This document shows, one piece after another, positions 8,354 through 16,366 of a stretch of 64,000 nucleotides of DNA. Numbering within the stretch: position 1 is the first letter of the stretch; each line of letters opens with the position of its first letter. The notes beneath the pieces were generated by a model that was not told where the DNA came from, did not search any database, and saw only the letters and a program-made list of their open reading frames with translations. Location: the NCBI GenBank assembly GCA_964648485.1, contig CAZYOF010000002.1, positions 62,001 to 126,000 on the forward strand, given 5' to 3'. This DNA is from DAIOEK01 sp964648485. Its GTDB lineage: Bacteria; Chloroflexota; Anaerolineae; Anaerolineales; Anaerolineaceae. Made by a program: the position numbers and the translations under genes.

Positions 8354-9004
8354 ATGACCAGTTTTGAATCGCTATCCAATCGTAAACTTGCTTATAAGAT
8401 GTCCATTTTAGTGACCGTCCTCGGTGGATTATACCTGTTGGGGCTGGCGGGGAAACTTCTGGTGGATGGCACGGTACATTCCGTCTCCGCACCACCGGTA
8501 CAGGTAATTTCAGCCATTGTTGCGCTGCTGTTGAATATCTCGTTGCTCATTCTCTTCACCTCCATCCGCTTTGCCAGTGAGCAAAGTGTTTACGCAGATC
8601 TGGCTGTTGTCTTCATGATCCTGGTCTGTGGGACGAGCTGCGTGAATTGGTTCGTGCAGGTGAGTACGCTCCCCCTGGTTGTGCAGAGCGGTGACAGCGG
8701 GTATGCCGGGTTGATCGATTCTCATTCCACGCAGTCGGTTTTTTACGCCATTGAAAGGCTGGGATGGGGCGTATTTTACGGGCTGGCGCTGCTATTTATA
8801 TCGACCTGCTTCCAGCAGGGTAAATTGGGTCTATGGATAAAATGGCTGTGGATAATCGGGGGTGGGATCAGTCTCATCCACGCGGTGGGGGTGATGTTCA
8901 ACCAGGCGGTCCTGGCAGATTTGGGCTACATTGCCTGGGGAATTCTGCTACCGGCGGTGAGCGCGCTGCTAATTCGTTATTATTTGCCGGGGAAGTCCGG
9001 GTAG
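8354..9004 (+). CDS. Multi-pass membrane protein of unknown function
   Basis: A 216-residue hydrophobic protein with about six membrane segments and a short polar N terminus. I recognise no family signature. The start at 8354 is supported by GGGGAGGA six bases upstream; the frame is open to 8246, but the extra residues look like translated leader. General architecture resembles DUF4386-like small membrane proteins such as the one at 11194, with which it shares no obvious motif. It stands alone between a terminator and a repeat-filled gap, so the neighbours do not suggest a role. Confidence 0.65.
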   Translation: MTSFESLSNRKLAYKMSILVTVLGGLYLLGLAGKLLVDGTVHSVSAPPVQVISAIVALLLNISLLILFTSIRFASEQSVYADLAVVFMILVCGTSCVNWFVQVSTLPLVVQSGDSGYAGLIDSHSTQSVFYAIERLGWGVFYGLALLFISTCFQQGKLGLWIKWLWIIGGGISLIHAVGVMFNQAVLADLGYIAWGILLPAVSALLIRYYLPGKSG

Positions 9005-9086
9005 AAGAGAGGAGAGATTTTTCTTCCGTAACAGTCTCCATCATTCTATAAAATGGTGGATATTACCAGTTTATTTTTATGTGAGG

Positions 9087-9114
9087 GCGGGGACCAGCCC
9101 CGCCTCGACGAACC
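9087..9114 (+). repeat. Hairpin repeat family, copy 2
   Basis: GGCGGGG-ACCAG-CCCCGCC forms a perfect 7-bp stem and is followed by TCGACGAA. It lies 82 bases after the membrane-protein stop. Its right arm runs into the 14-bp tandem repeat listed next. Confidence 0.75.
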
Positions 9115-9156
9115 CGCCTCGATGAACCCACCCCGACAAATCCACCTCGACCTGCC
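9101..9156 (+). repeat. Four tandem 14-bp units derived from the repeat arm
   Basis: Four head-to-tail units start at 9101, 9115, 9129 and 9143, each of the form C-C-C-C-GA--AACC with drift to the right. The first two differ at one base. The block appears to be an expansion of the CGCCTCGAC arm of hairpin copy 2. Confidence 0.65.
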
Positions 9157-9289
9157 CCAACTGGGCAATACTCGTAGGAAATTGCGCAACCGAACCATTC
9201 TTTGACTATCTGAATCCCTATACAATTTCCAATCCTGCCTGGCGGCGGTCTATATACTTTTTTTATCAATGACTTTCCCGGAGAGGGAT

Positions 9290-10897
9290 ATGAAATTATT
9301 ACTGGTAATTCAAGTATTCGCCTTATTTCTGAGTGGCTGCACACCTGGAGCAGCAACAACCGGTGTAACCACGCCTGTTGAAGAGTCGGATGTTTCAAAC
9401 AACATCATCCAGGTCTCAACTGCGCCCCCAAAAAACCCCATACCCACACCCACGAACATTCCCACCGACACACCCGCGCCCACCATTACGCCAACGGCAA
9501 CCCCACCCGGTGTGACGGGAGATCCTTTTTCAAATTATGCCATCCAGCAAACCTTCAGAAATTCCTATGTTGAAGCTGTTGGATTCGACCCAGAATCATC
9601 TGCCAACCTGGTTATTGATACGCTTGCCCTCAGCCCGGATGGCAGATACCTCGCGCTCGGGCTCTGCAAAAATCCGACCAACACCGGGTGCACCTCTGCT
9701 GAGTACGGCAGCAAGGCTTATCTTGTAATACTGAATACCGCCAGTGCCAAAGTGGAGGCGAAGATTCCGGTAAAGGATGTCACCATTGCTTCGCTGACAT
9801 TCACCCCCGATAGCGCACGGCTGGTGTACGCGTTGCGTCCGCTTGAGGTTGGCGTATGGAATGTTACGGGTGCAGCGATAGAGAAGGTTCTATTGAAGGA
9901 TAAAGGCAGCAGGTCGTACGCTTCCATGTCCTTCTCCCCGGATGGCTCTTTGCTTGCCATCACACATGATAAAAAATTGGCGGTTTACGATTTCGCCAGC
10001 GGAGAGAAGCTGAAAGAAATCCCCAATGTGATCAGCCTGCCAGAATTTAATTCGGATGGATCACTGTTGTTCGCGTTGGCATCGAACAGCCCCACGGTCG
10101 CCAGCATATTTGACACTGGAAGTTGGGAGGTGATTCAATCCATCCAGATGCCAGAGATGCGGATGGTGGATTATGCCCCGGACGGGCAGCGCATCATTGG
10201 CATTTCATCAATCGAAAATCCTTCTATAGCCCTGTGGGATGTGAACAGCGCGACAGAGATCGGTAGAGTCGCTGATCAGACCAAATACCTGTGGAGCGCG
10301 CAATTCACTCCGGATGGAAAATATATATTTTCGGCGGGAATGGAGGATGACCAGGATCTGGGTGGATTGTCTGTCTGGGACGTGGAAACGCAGGAGAAGG
10401 CGGCTTCATTGCTCTCCATGGAATCCTTTTCCCGTATCCGTTTCACACCGGATGGGAAGTATTTCATCACAACGGATTTCGTGGAAGTCTGGTTGTGGGC
10501 TGAGCTGACCGCAGAGACAATTGCCGCCCGAAAGTTTACCATGGCTTTTTACGACGCGCTGGCTGGCGGAGAATATGAGAAGGCAGCCGGGATGTATCAG
10601 GTTTATGGAGATGAAACCGCCACGTGGGGCGTATCCGCAGGCAATTCTGGCGGGATGGCCGGGATGATGCGGGAAGCCTGTGAAAATGAGGTGCTGATCT
10701 GCCTGCCGGTGAAGGATGTGCTGCCGGGAGGAGGCATGACCCGCTGGGGTAACCAGTCCGTTTATGTGACCTTTGCCGGAAAGGATGGCGGGTTGCACGC
10801 AGACAGCTATGGATACAACCAGTTTGAGCTGTTTCTGGATAAGGATGATGCGGGGAATCCGGTGATGGAGCAGATTCCGCTAAATGTGTATCCTTGA
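9290..10897 (+). CDS. Lipoprotein with WD40-like beta-propeller and C-terminal SnoaL-like region
   Basis: Predicted surface lipoprotein of 535 residues. Lipobox FLSGC gives Cys17, then a Thr/Pro-rich linker (about 50-85). From about 100 to 410 there are repeated blades marked by SPDGRYLA, TPDSARL, SPDGSLLA, NSDGSLL, APDGQRI, TPDGKYI and TPDGKYF, with seven blades likely. The last 120 residues begin with an MAFYDALAGGEYEKA helix typical of SnoaL/NTF2-like or lumazine-binding-like modules. Propellers of this kind usually bind partners rather than catalyse. The start at 9290 follows GGAGAGGG. The neighbours give no clear partner, and both flanks carry hairpin repeats. Confidence 0.8.
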   Translation: MKLLLVIQVFALFLSGCTPGAATTGVTTPVEESDVSNNIIQVSTAPPKNPIPTPTNIPTDTPAPTITPTATPPGVTGDPFSNYAIQQTFRNSYVEAVGFDPESSANLVIDTLALSPDGRYLALGLCKNPTNTGCTSAEYGSKAYLVILNTASAKVEAKIPVKDVTIASLTFTPDSARLVYALRPLEVGVWNVTGAAIEKVLLKDKGSRSYASMSFSPDGSLLAITHDKKLAVYDFASGEKLKEIPNVISLPEFNSDGSLLFALASNSPTVASIFDTGSWEVIQSIQMPEMRMVDYAPDGQRIIGISSIENPSIALWDVNSATEIGRVADQTKYLWSAQFTPDGKYIFSAGMEDDQDLGGLSVWDVETQEKAASLLSMESFSRIRFTPDGKYFITTDFVEVWLWAELTAETIAARKFTMAFYDALAGGEYEKAAGMYQVYGDETATWGVSAGNSGGMAGMMREACENEVLICLPVKDVLPGGGMTRWGNQSVYVTFAGKDGGLHADSYGYNQFELFLDKDDAGNPVMEQIPLNVYP

Positions 10898-11193
10898 GCT
10901 GTTGGGCGATTATTACGACCGCATGGGGCGGGGACAAGCCCCGCCGCGACAGAAGATTGTATTATAAATTTCTTATCATTGACTACCTAACTTAAAGACG
11001 GAATTAATAATCAAGTGTATACCGTAAATATACCTCAAGCTGGATTCTTTGGTAGAGGTTCTTCGCTTTAACGGCTCCCTGGCCTAGCCCGCCAGGGCAA
11101 GGCAGAATGACAAAACACATGAGATGAATAATGGGCTGGTTGTGGTATAACTCTTCGCGGTAATTATTCTCATTATTTGAAGGAAATCGATCA
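10898..11193. other. Gene-free interval with hairpin repeat copy 3 and a second inverted repeat
   Basis: This 296-base gap contains repeat copy 3 and, further on, an inverted repeat with arms CCCTGGC (11077-11083) and GCCAGGG (11091-11097) inside a segment ending GCAGAATGACA. The latter looks like another dispersed intergenic element, but only one copy is in the window. I see no open frame worth calling and no convincing promoter. Confidence 0.5.
10927..10954 (+). repeat. Hairpin repeat family, copy 3
   Basis: GGCGGGG-ACAAG-CCCCGCC makes a perfect 7-bp stem followed by GCGACAGAA. It lies 29 bases after the propeller lipoprotein stop and has the same orientation as the other copies. Confidence 0.75.
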
Positions 11194-11892
11194 ATGACTA
11201 TGAAAGAAGAGTTGGAAACACCAGACCTGCGCTGGCGAGGAATTTACCGCGCGGGTGGATACGCTGTGATCGCCATGCTAGTGATCATGGCTGCCCAGAT
11301 CATCATTTTTTCGGTCTGGCCGCCGCCTGAGACCGTGGAGGGGTTCTTCACCCTCTTCCAGCAGAACTGGCTGCTGGGGCTTTTGAGCATGGACCTGCTT
11401 TACCTGTTGAACAACACCGTGATTGTGATCATCTACCTGGCGCTGTTCTTTTCGCTGCGCAGGGAGAACGAAAGCGCCATGCTCATCGCGCTGGTGCTTT
11501 CACTGGTGGGCATCACTGCTTACTACGCATCCAACACCTGCTTCGAGATGCTCTCGTTGAGCGGACAGTACGTCGCGGCTGCCACGGAAGCGCAGCGGAC
11601 GGCGCTGCTGGGGGCAGGGCACGCCATGCTGGCGGTGTACAAGGGGACGGCGTTCGACAGTTATTACATCTTGAACGGCATCAGCCTGCTGATCTTCGCG
11701 ATTGTGATTCTGCGCGGCAGGGTTTACAGCAGGGCAACCGGGTACTGGGCGCTGGCTTCGGGCATCCTCATGGCGATCCCCTCGACGGCAGGGATGGTTG
11801 GGCTGGTCTTCTCGCTGCTGTCGCTCATCCCGTGGGCGGTGTTTGCCATACTGGCGGCGCGCAGGTTCTTCCGCTTCGCAGCGGGAAATTGA
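11194..11892 (+). CDS. DUF4386-like multi-pass membrane protein
   Basis: A 232-residue integral membrane protein with about six helices. The order of features (RWRGIYRAGG before helix 1, a periplasmic loop rich in Pro/Glu/Phe, a SMDLLYLLNN helix, an SLRRENE turn, and a final helix with RRFFRF) fits DUF4386-type proteins, whose function is unknown. AAGGAAA lies seven bases before the ATG at 11194; a second ATG at 11200 is possible. The gene is single, ends at a strong hairpin shared with the converging lipoprotein gene, and has GC-richer codon use than the liv region, similar to its immediate neighbours. Confidence 0.7.
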   Translation: MTMKEELETPDLRWRGIYRAGGYAVIAMLVIMAAQIIIFSVWPPPETVEGFFTLFQQNWLLGLLSMDLLYLLNNTVIVIIYLALFFSLRRENESAMLIALVLSLVGITAYYASNTCFEMLSLSGQYVAAATEAQRTALLGAGHAMLAVYKGTAFDSYYILNGISLLIFAIVILRGRVYSRATGYWALASGILMAIPSTAGMVGLVFSLLSLIPWAVFAILAARRFFRFAAGN

Positions 11893-11913
11893 GATAAATA
11901 CGTGGAATCAAAA

Positions 11914-11940
11914 AGGCTGCGGACAATTTGTCCGCAGCCT
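11914..11940. terminator. Bidirectional intrinsic terminator
   Basis: A perfect 12-bp stem (11914-11925 with 11929-11940) with a three-base loop lies between converging genes. A runs on the left serve as the T tract for the minus-strand gene. Confidence 0.85.
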
Positions 11941-11944
11941 CTTG

Positions 11945-13066
11945 CTAGTTAATTAATATCCACTTGCACTGAGCCCAATCGAACCACCAACCATTATCTT
12001 GTGGATTTGGGTGAGGTGGTTGAACACAACCAGCTTTTTTCTTCTCTGGTGTGGGTTGGGTAACCGAGCACTGGTTGGGCAGGCTGACCTTTTTCATGCC
12101 CATGGTACTGACGCAGGTGTTATCCACCGCGGTCAGTTCGCCATCCTGGTAGCTATCGACCAGGTCAAAGGTTTTGGGGTCGAGCTCCCCGCCAAATGCC
12201 CAGATGCTCCAGGCGAAGCCCACATTGCCGCCCAGAACCGTGTCTTTGAGCGCGACCTGATAAACAGGCGAGAAGCCTGCCTGCTTGCGCACCCAGGCGA
12301 GGTCGGGGTCATTCCCCGCGGCGTTTTCAAACAGCAGGGTTTCGAAGCCATCGCCGGCTGAGCCGATATCTGATTTGGCGGCGTTCTTGCCGCCGATGTT
12401 CTTGTTGGCATCCTGCCAGACCTGCACGCCATCGGTGGTCCAATCAACCGGCACGGCGGCGGGTTGGGGAATCGTCACCAGGTAATCGCCACGTCCATCG
12501 CGGTCAGCATCCACTTCCACTGCCAGGGTCCCCTGGTTTTCTTCGGTGGGATTCTCGAAAAGTTCAAATTCAAAGTAGATCCAGCCGTCCTTCGCGAAGC
12601 CCATCCAGGCGGTGGTGATATCCAGCCAGGGGTAAAAGGTATCGGTGCCGGGTTCAAAGGGGCGCTCGATCATGTTGTTACCCCAGCGGTCACAGCCCGG
12701 GCGCAGGGCAAACTTACTGCCGGGTTTGTACACCGCGCCGGAATCGCACTCGGGCACGATCTGGTTCTCGAGGAAGACCGGTTCACCGGGCATCATGTTG
12801 TGCTGGATGCCGGTATCCATGGCGGGGGCAGGGTCCGCAGGGGCGGGGTCGGCGGGAGCGGCTTCAGGCGCCACCGGTGCGGCATCCGCCGGCGCGGCGG
12901 GTTCGGCAGGCGCATCTGCCACCGGAACGACCTCGGCGGGTTCATCCGCTTGAGGCGGGGAATCTGCGGGAGATTTTTTCCCGCCACTGAATGAACAACC
13001 CGCGATGAAAGCGGCGATGAGAATAAAGACAAAAACCCTGGAAATTAATGCGTTAAGTCGTACCAT
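11945..13066 (-). CDS. Lipoprotein of unknown function with Ala/Pro/Glu linker
   Basis: Predicted surface lipoprotein of 373 residues. The signal ends in IAGC, followed by about 65 residues of repeated APAEPAAP-type linker. The globular part (about 95-330) contains RPGCDRWGNNM, a VDADRDGRGDY calcium-loop-like Asp motif, and several Trp-rich strands. The C terminus has paired Cys residues and a WWFDWAQCKW patch that looks like a small carbohydrate-binding or disulfide-stapled tail. Start 13066 follows GGAGGG. I do not recognise a family. The Asp motif and Trp patches suggest a calcium-stabilised, glycan-facing surface protein, but that is only an impression. Confidence 0.65.
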   Translation of the reverse strand: MVRLNALISRVFVFILIAAFIAGCSFSGGKKSPADSPPQADEPAEVVPVADAPAEPAAPADAAPVAPEAAPADPAPADPAPAMDTGIQHNMMPGEPVFLENQIVPECDSGAVYKPGSKFALRPGCDRWGNNMIERPFEPGTDTFYPWLDITTAWMGFAKDGWIYFEFELFENPTEENQGTLAVEVDADRDGRGDYLVTIPQPAAVPVDWTTDGVQVWQDANKNIGGKNAAKSDIGSAGDGFETLLFENAAGNDPDLAWVRKQAGFSPVYQVALKDTVLGGNVGFAWSIWAFGGELDPKTFDLVDSYQDGELTAVDNTCVSTMGMKKVSLPNQCSVTQPTPEKKKAGCVQPPHPNPQDNGWWFDWAQCKWILIN

Positions 13067-13238
13067 CTTTCCCTCCAAAGAAATTTAATTAGGTGGCATG
13101 TACAGCTCAGTAAATTTTTGTCTTTCAGGGTTTGTAGAGCAGTGGAGTACTGGCTTGCATGATTTCCCCGAAAACGGTATTCCACAACAGTGCTAAATAT
13201 ATTTATACAGGAAAAATGGGGAAATGCAAATTGCGTTT

Positions 13239-13280
13239 GGCGGGGACCAGCCCCGCCTCGACAGAATCTACCTGAGGATT
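13239..13280 (+). repeat. Hairpin repeat family, copy 4
   Basis: GGCGGGG-ACCAG-CCCCGCC is a perfect 7-bp stem and continues as TCGACAGAATCTACCTGAGG. The 3' extension is shared with copy 5, which defines the full element as about 42 bases. It lies between divergent genes. Confidence 0.75.
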
Positions 13281-13348
13281 TTGAATGAATATACCGAAAT
13301 GGGACAGGCATTCTACTATATAATCAACTCATTCGGGGAAACTTCGTG

Positions 13349-14908
13349 ATGAATCTGCTTCGAAAATATCCTGTCCATGTTGTCCTGTTTGGCATCTACC
13401 CTGTCCTCGCGCTGCTTTCAAGCAACATCCACGAGGTGGACCTGAGCGTATCCTTTCGCGCCATTCTGGTAAGCGGAGCAGCAGCCCTCATCCTCTTCAG
13501 TCTATGCTGGCTGGTTTTTCGGAATTCGGGAAAAGCAGGGATGATCACTTCGGTGATCCTGATCCTGTTTTTCTCCTACGGGCATGTTTACATGGCACTC
13601 CGGCAACTGGATGCAACTGGGACGGTATTCTTTGCACGCCACCGGGTGCTGGTCGTGGTTTTTGCCCTGATTTTTTTATTGATCGCCTGGCGGGTGATCC
13701 GCAGCAGGGACACACAGGCAACCACATGGATACTCAATTTGATCGGCGGCATTTTGATCCTGGCGGCGGTCATACCGATTGTAGGGTACGAGGTCAGGTT
13801 GGAGAAAGAAATTGATCAACGTGAGTTGCCTGTTCAAAATCCACTGGTGCCGCTCAAGCCACCAGCGGAGATGCCGGATATTTATTACATCATTTTGGAT
13901 TCTTACAACCGGGCAGATGCATTGCGGGAAGTTTTTGGGTTGGATATCACCCCATTCCTGAACCAGATGGAAGAGTTGGGATTTTATGTTGTGGATTGCG
14001 GATGCAGCAATTATGCATTTACAGAGGTATCGATGGCATCGGCGTTTAATATGAACTATTTACCCAACCTGGATCCAGATATCCAACCCGGGAATAGCGA
14101 TATTCTGCACGCGACCGCTTTGATCAAGAATAATCTACTTCAGCGCCAATTAAAGTCCGCTGGATATGAAATTGTTGCCTTTGATACCGGATACGAATGG
14201 AACCAGTGGAAGGAAGCGGATTTGTTCCTTTCGCCCACAGATAATCCATTTTTCAATGCCGGTATACAACCATTTGAACGGATGTTGCTCGATTCAACCG
14301 TTTTAAGGATCGTGACGGATTTTAAACCACAATGGCTGGAAGGGCGCAAGGCTGCCAATCGGCACAGCACCATCATCGAACGTACGCTTTTTACCCTGGA
14401 TCTGCTGGATGAGTTGCCCGAACAGACCAAGCCAAGGTTCATCTATGCTCATATCAATGTGCCCCATGTGCCATTTGTGTTTGAAGCGGATGGAGGTATT
14501 CACACAGATGCTAATTATTACAATGGCGAGCGTGATTATCCATCCTCTGAGGAATACTTTATTAATGGATATCGGGAACAAATTCAGTTTTTAAACAACC
14601 GGGTCCCCAAAATCGCTGCAGAGATCATCCGCAGATCTGATGTTCCCCCGGTCATTATCATCCAGGGAGATCATGGCATCCGCGATGATATCAATTTAAA
14701 GGTACTGAATTTAATTTATCTGCCCGGCGGGAAAGATCAGTTATACCCCACGATGACCCCGGTGAATACTTTCAGGGTTGTGCTGAATACCCTGTTTGAT
14801 GCGAAGGTTGCCATTCTTGAGGACCACAGTTATTTTTCCAGCAAAACCGCGCCATTTGATTTTGTGGAAGTGATGGATAGCGGTAATTGCGCACGGGACG
14901 GAAAGTAG
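13349..14908 (+). CDS. Membrane-anchored sulfatase/alkaline-phosphatase superfamily protein
   Basis: Integral membrane enzyme of 519 residues. About four to five helices fill residues 1-155 and a soluble sulfatase-fold domain follows, facing outward. Visible metal and active-site elements are ILDSY (first Asp ligand), a Thr/Ser pair in NYAFTEVSMAS as probable nucleophile, HINVPHVPF, and IIQGDHG with the late Asp-His ligands. The layout matches LTA-synthase or phosphoethanolamine-transferase-like enzymes, which move a phospho-head group or cleave a sulfate or phosphate ester. Start 13349 is preferred to GTG 13346 on spacing from GGGGAA. A hairpin repeat lies on each side. The substrate cannot be read from sequence. 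Confidence 0.75.
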   Translation: MNLLRKYPVHVVLFGIYPVLALLSSNIHEVDLSVSFRAILVSGAAALILFSLCWLVFRNSGKAGMITSVILILFFSYGHVYMALRQLDATGTVFFARHRVLVVVFALIFLLIAWRVIRSRDTQATTWILNLIGGILILAAVIPIVGYEVRLEKEIDQRELPVQNPLVPLKPPAEMPDIYYIILDSYNRADALREVFGLDITPFLNQMEELGFYVVDCGCSNYAFTEVSMASAFNMNYLPNLDPDIQPGNSDILHATALIKNNLLQRQLKSAGYEIVAFDTGYEWNQWKEADLFLSPTDNPFFNAGIQPFERMLLDSTVLRIVTDFKPQWLEGRKAANRHSTIIERTLFTLDLLDELPEQTKPRFIYAHINVPHVPFVFEADGGIHTDANYYNGERDYPSSEEYFINGYREQIQFLNNRVPKIAAEIIRRSDVPPVIIIQGDHGIRDDINLKVLNLIYLPGGKDQLYPTMTPVNTFRVVLNTLFDAKVAILEDHSYFSSKTAPFDFVEVMDSGNCARDGK

Positions 14909-14952
14909 TTAACCTCTGATCGAAAAAAAATTATGGTTTGCATGGTGAATGA

Positions 14953-14994
14953 GCAGGGTAAAACCACGCCTCGGCAGAATCTACCTGAGGTTTT
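14953..14994 (+). repeat. Hairpin repeat family, copy 5 (degenerate)
   Basis: The left arm has decayed (GCAGGGTAAAACCACGCC), but the right part, TCGGCAGAATCTACCTGAGG, matches copy 4 at all but one position. It lies 44 bases after the sulfatase-fold gene. Confidence 0.65.
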
Positions 14995-15031
14995 GTTTCG
15001 GGATGGTTCTGAGCAGGTATAATTCTGCCTG

Positions 15032-16360
15032 ATGACAGAAACCCTGCTGCACCGTTTTGACACCGCCCGGATTGGAAAATTCCACATCACGCTCATGCTG
15101 CTCACCGGCACCTGCTGGGTATGGGCTGCCTATGGTGTGACGATCGTGGGGTTTATTCTGCCCGCGTTGAAGGATGAATGGAATGTATCTGCCGCCGCAT
15201 TGGGCTGGCTGGCAGGCATTGGCATGCTGGGGATGCTGACCGGGGCGGTGCTGGCGGGATCGCTCTCCGACCGGCTGGGGCGGCGCAGGGTGCTGGTGTG
15301 GATCATGATCTACCTCGCGGGAATGTTCATCCTTTCGGGGATGGCGGGTTCGTACACCATGCTGGGGATGCTGCGGTTTTTGACCGGCATGGGGTTGGGC
15401 GCCATCCTGCCGGTGGCGGGAACGCTGGTGACCGAGTTCAGCCCATCCAGGCAGCGGGGGACGATGCTGGTACTGCAAAATGCCTTCTGGGGGCTGGGCG
15501 GCACACTGGCGGCGCTGGTCGGGTACAGTATTGTGCTGAACTACGGCTGGAGACCGGCGATGTTGTTTGGCGGGTTGTCAGGCATCATGGCACCGCTCAT
15601 CCACTGGATGCTGCCGGAATCATTGCGGTTCTTACTGGGCAAGGGGAAGATCGAACAGGCGGAGCATGAAGCTGCGCGAATCAGGTTAACGGAGGGGGTA
15701 ACTGCACCCCTGCCAGTGCAGACAAATCAGCATGCAACCCGCAATCAGGGTAATCTCACAACGGGAATCTGGTCTGGAGGATTGCTGCGAATTACCCTTT
15801 CGCTCTGGCTGCTGTGGTTTTCATTAAATTATCTTTACCAGGGTGTCTTCATCTGGCTGCCAACCTTGCTGGCTGGCGGCGAGAGCTCCAGCAGCAGGTC
15901 ATTCCTGGTTACAATGTTTATCAGCATGGGGCAGATCCCCGGCACGCTGCTGGTGGCTTATCTGGCAGACCGGTATAACCGGCGCAACCTGATTATTATT
16001 TCGGTGATTCTGCTGGGTTTATCGGCGGTGGTATTCAGCCTGATGCAGGCAAATGTGCTGGTTTTGAGTATGGGTTTCGTGCTGATGGTGTTCAACGGGA
16101 TGGCGTGGGGGCTGGCGCATCCATTCTCTTCAGAGCTGTATCCCACCCGGCTGCGGGGCAGCGCGACAGGCTGGGCTACGGGGGTAGGCAGGCTGGGGGG
16201 TGTGGTGGCGCCGGTGGTGGTGGCAGCGGTGATGAGTGCGGGCGGAGGCATGCTGGCAATTTTCTCGACCATCGCGATCATCCCCATACTGGCGGCGCTG
16301 CTGCTGCTTACGATGAAGCAGGAAACCACTGGAAAATCGCTCGAAGAAATCAGCGGATAA
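15032..16360 (+). CDS. Major facilitator superfamily transporter, NiaP/AAHS-like
   Basis: A 442-residue MFS carrier with 12 predicted helices and a central cytoplasmic loop around residues 205-245. Signature A appears after helix 2 as GSLSDRLGRRR and its second-half counterpart as AYLADRYNRRN. LPESLRFLLGKGK at the end of the first half is typical of the sugar/organic-acid/nicotinate (SP, AAHS, NiaP) group, and ELYPTRLRGSATG is the matching late motif. It probably imports a small organic acid or vitamin by proton symport; the substrate is not determined. It converges with the sulfatase gene at 16367 with only six bases between stop codons. Confidence 0.85.
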   Translation: MTETLLHRFDTARIGKFHITLMLLTGTCWVWAAYGVTIVGFILPALKDEWNVSAAALGWLAGIGMLGMLTGAVLAGSLSDRLGRRRVLVWIMIYLAGMFILSGMAGSYTMLGMLRFLTGMGLGAILPVAGTLVTEFSPSRQRGTMLVLQNAFWGLGGTLAALVGYSIVLNYGWRPAMLFGGLSGIMAPLIHWMLPESLRFLLGKGKIEQAEHEAARIRLTEGVTAPLPVQTNQHATRNQGNLTTGIWSGGLLRITLSLWLLWFSLNYLYQGVFIWLPTLLAGGESSSSRSFLVTMFISMGQIPGTLLVAYLADRYNRRNLIIISVILLGLSAVVFSLMQANVLVLSMGFVLMVFNGMAWGLAHPFSSELYPTRLRGSATGWATGVGRLGGVVAPVVVAAVMSAGGGMLAIFSTIAIIPILAALLLLTMKQETTGKSLEEISG

Positions 16361-16366
16361 TGCGTT

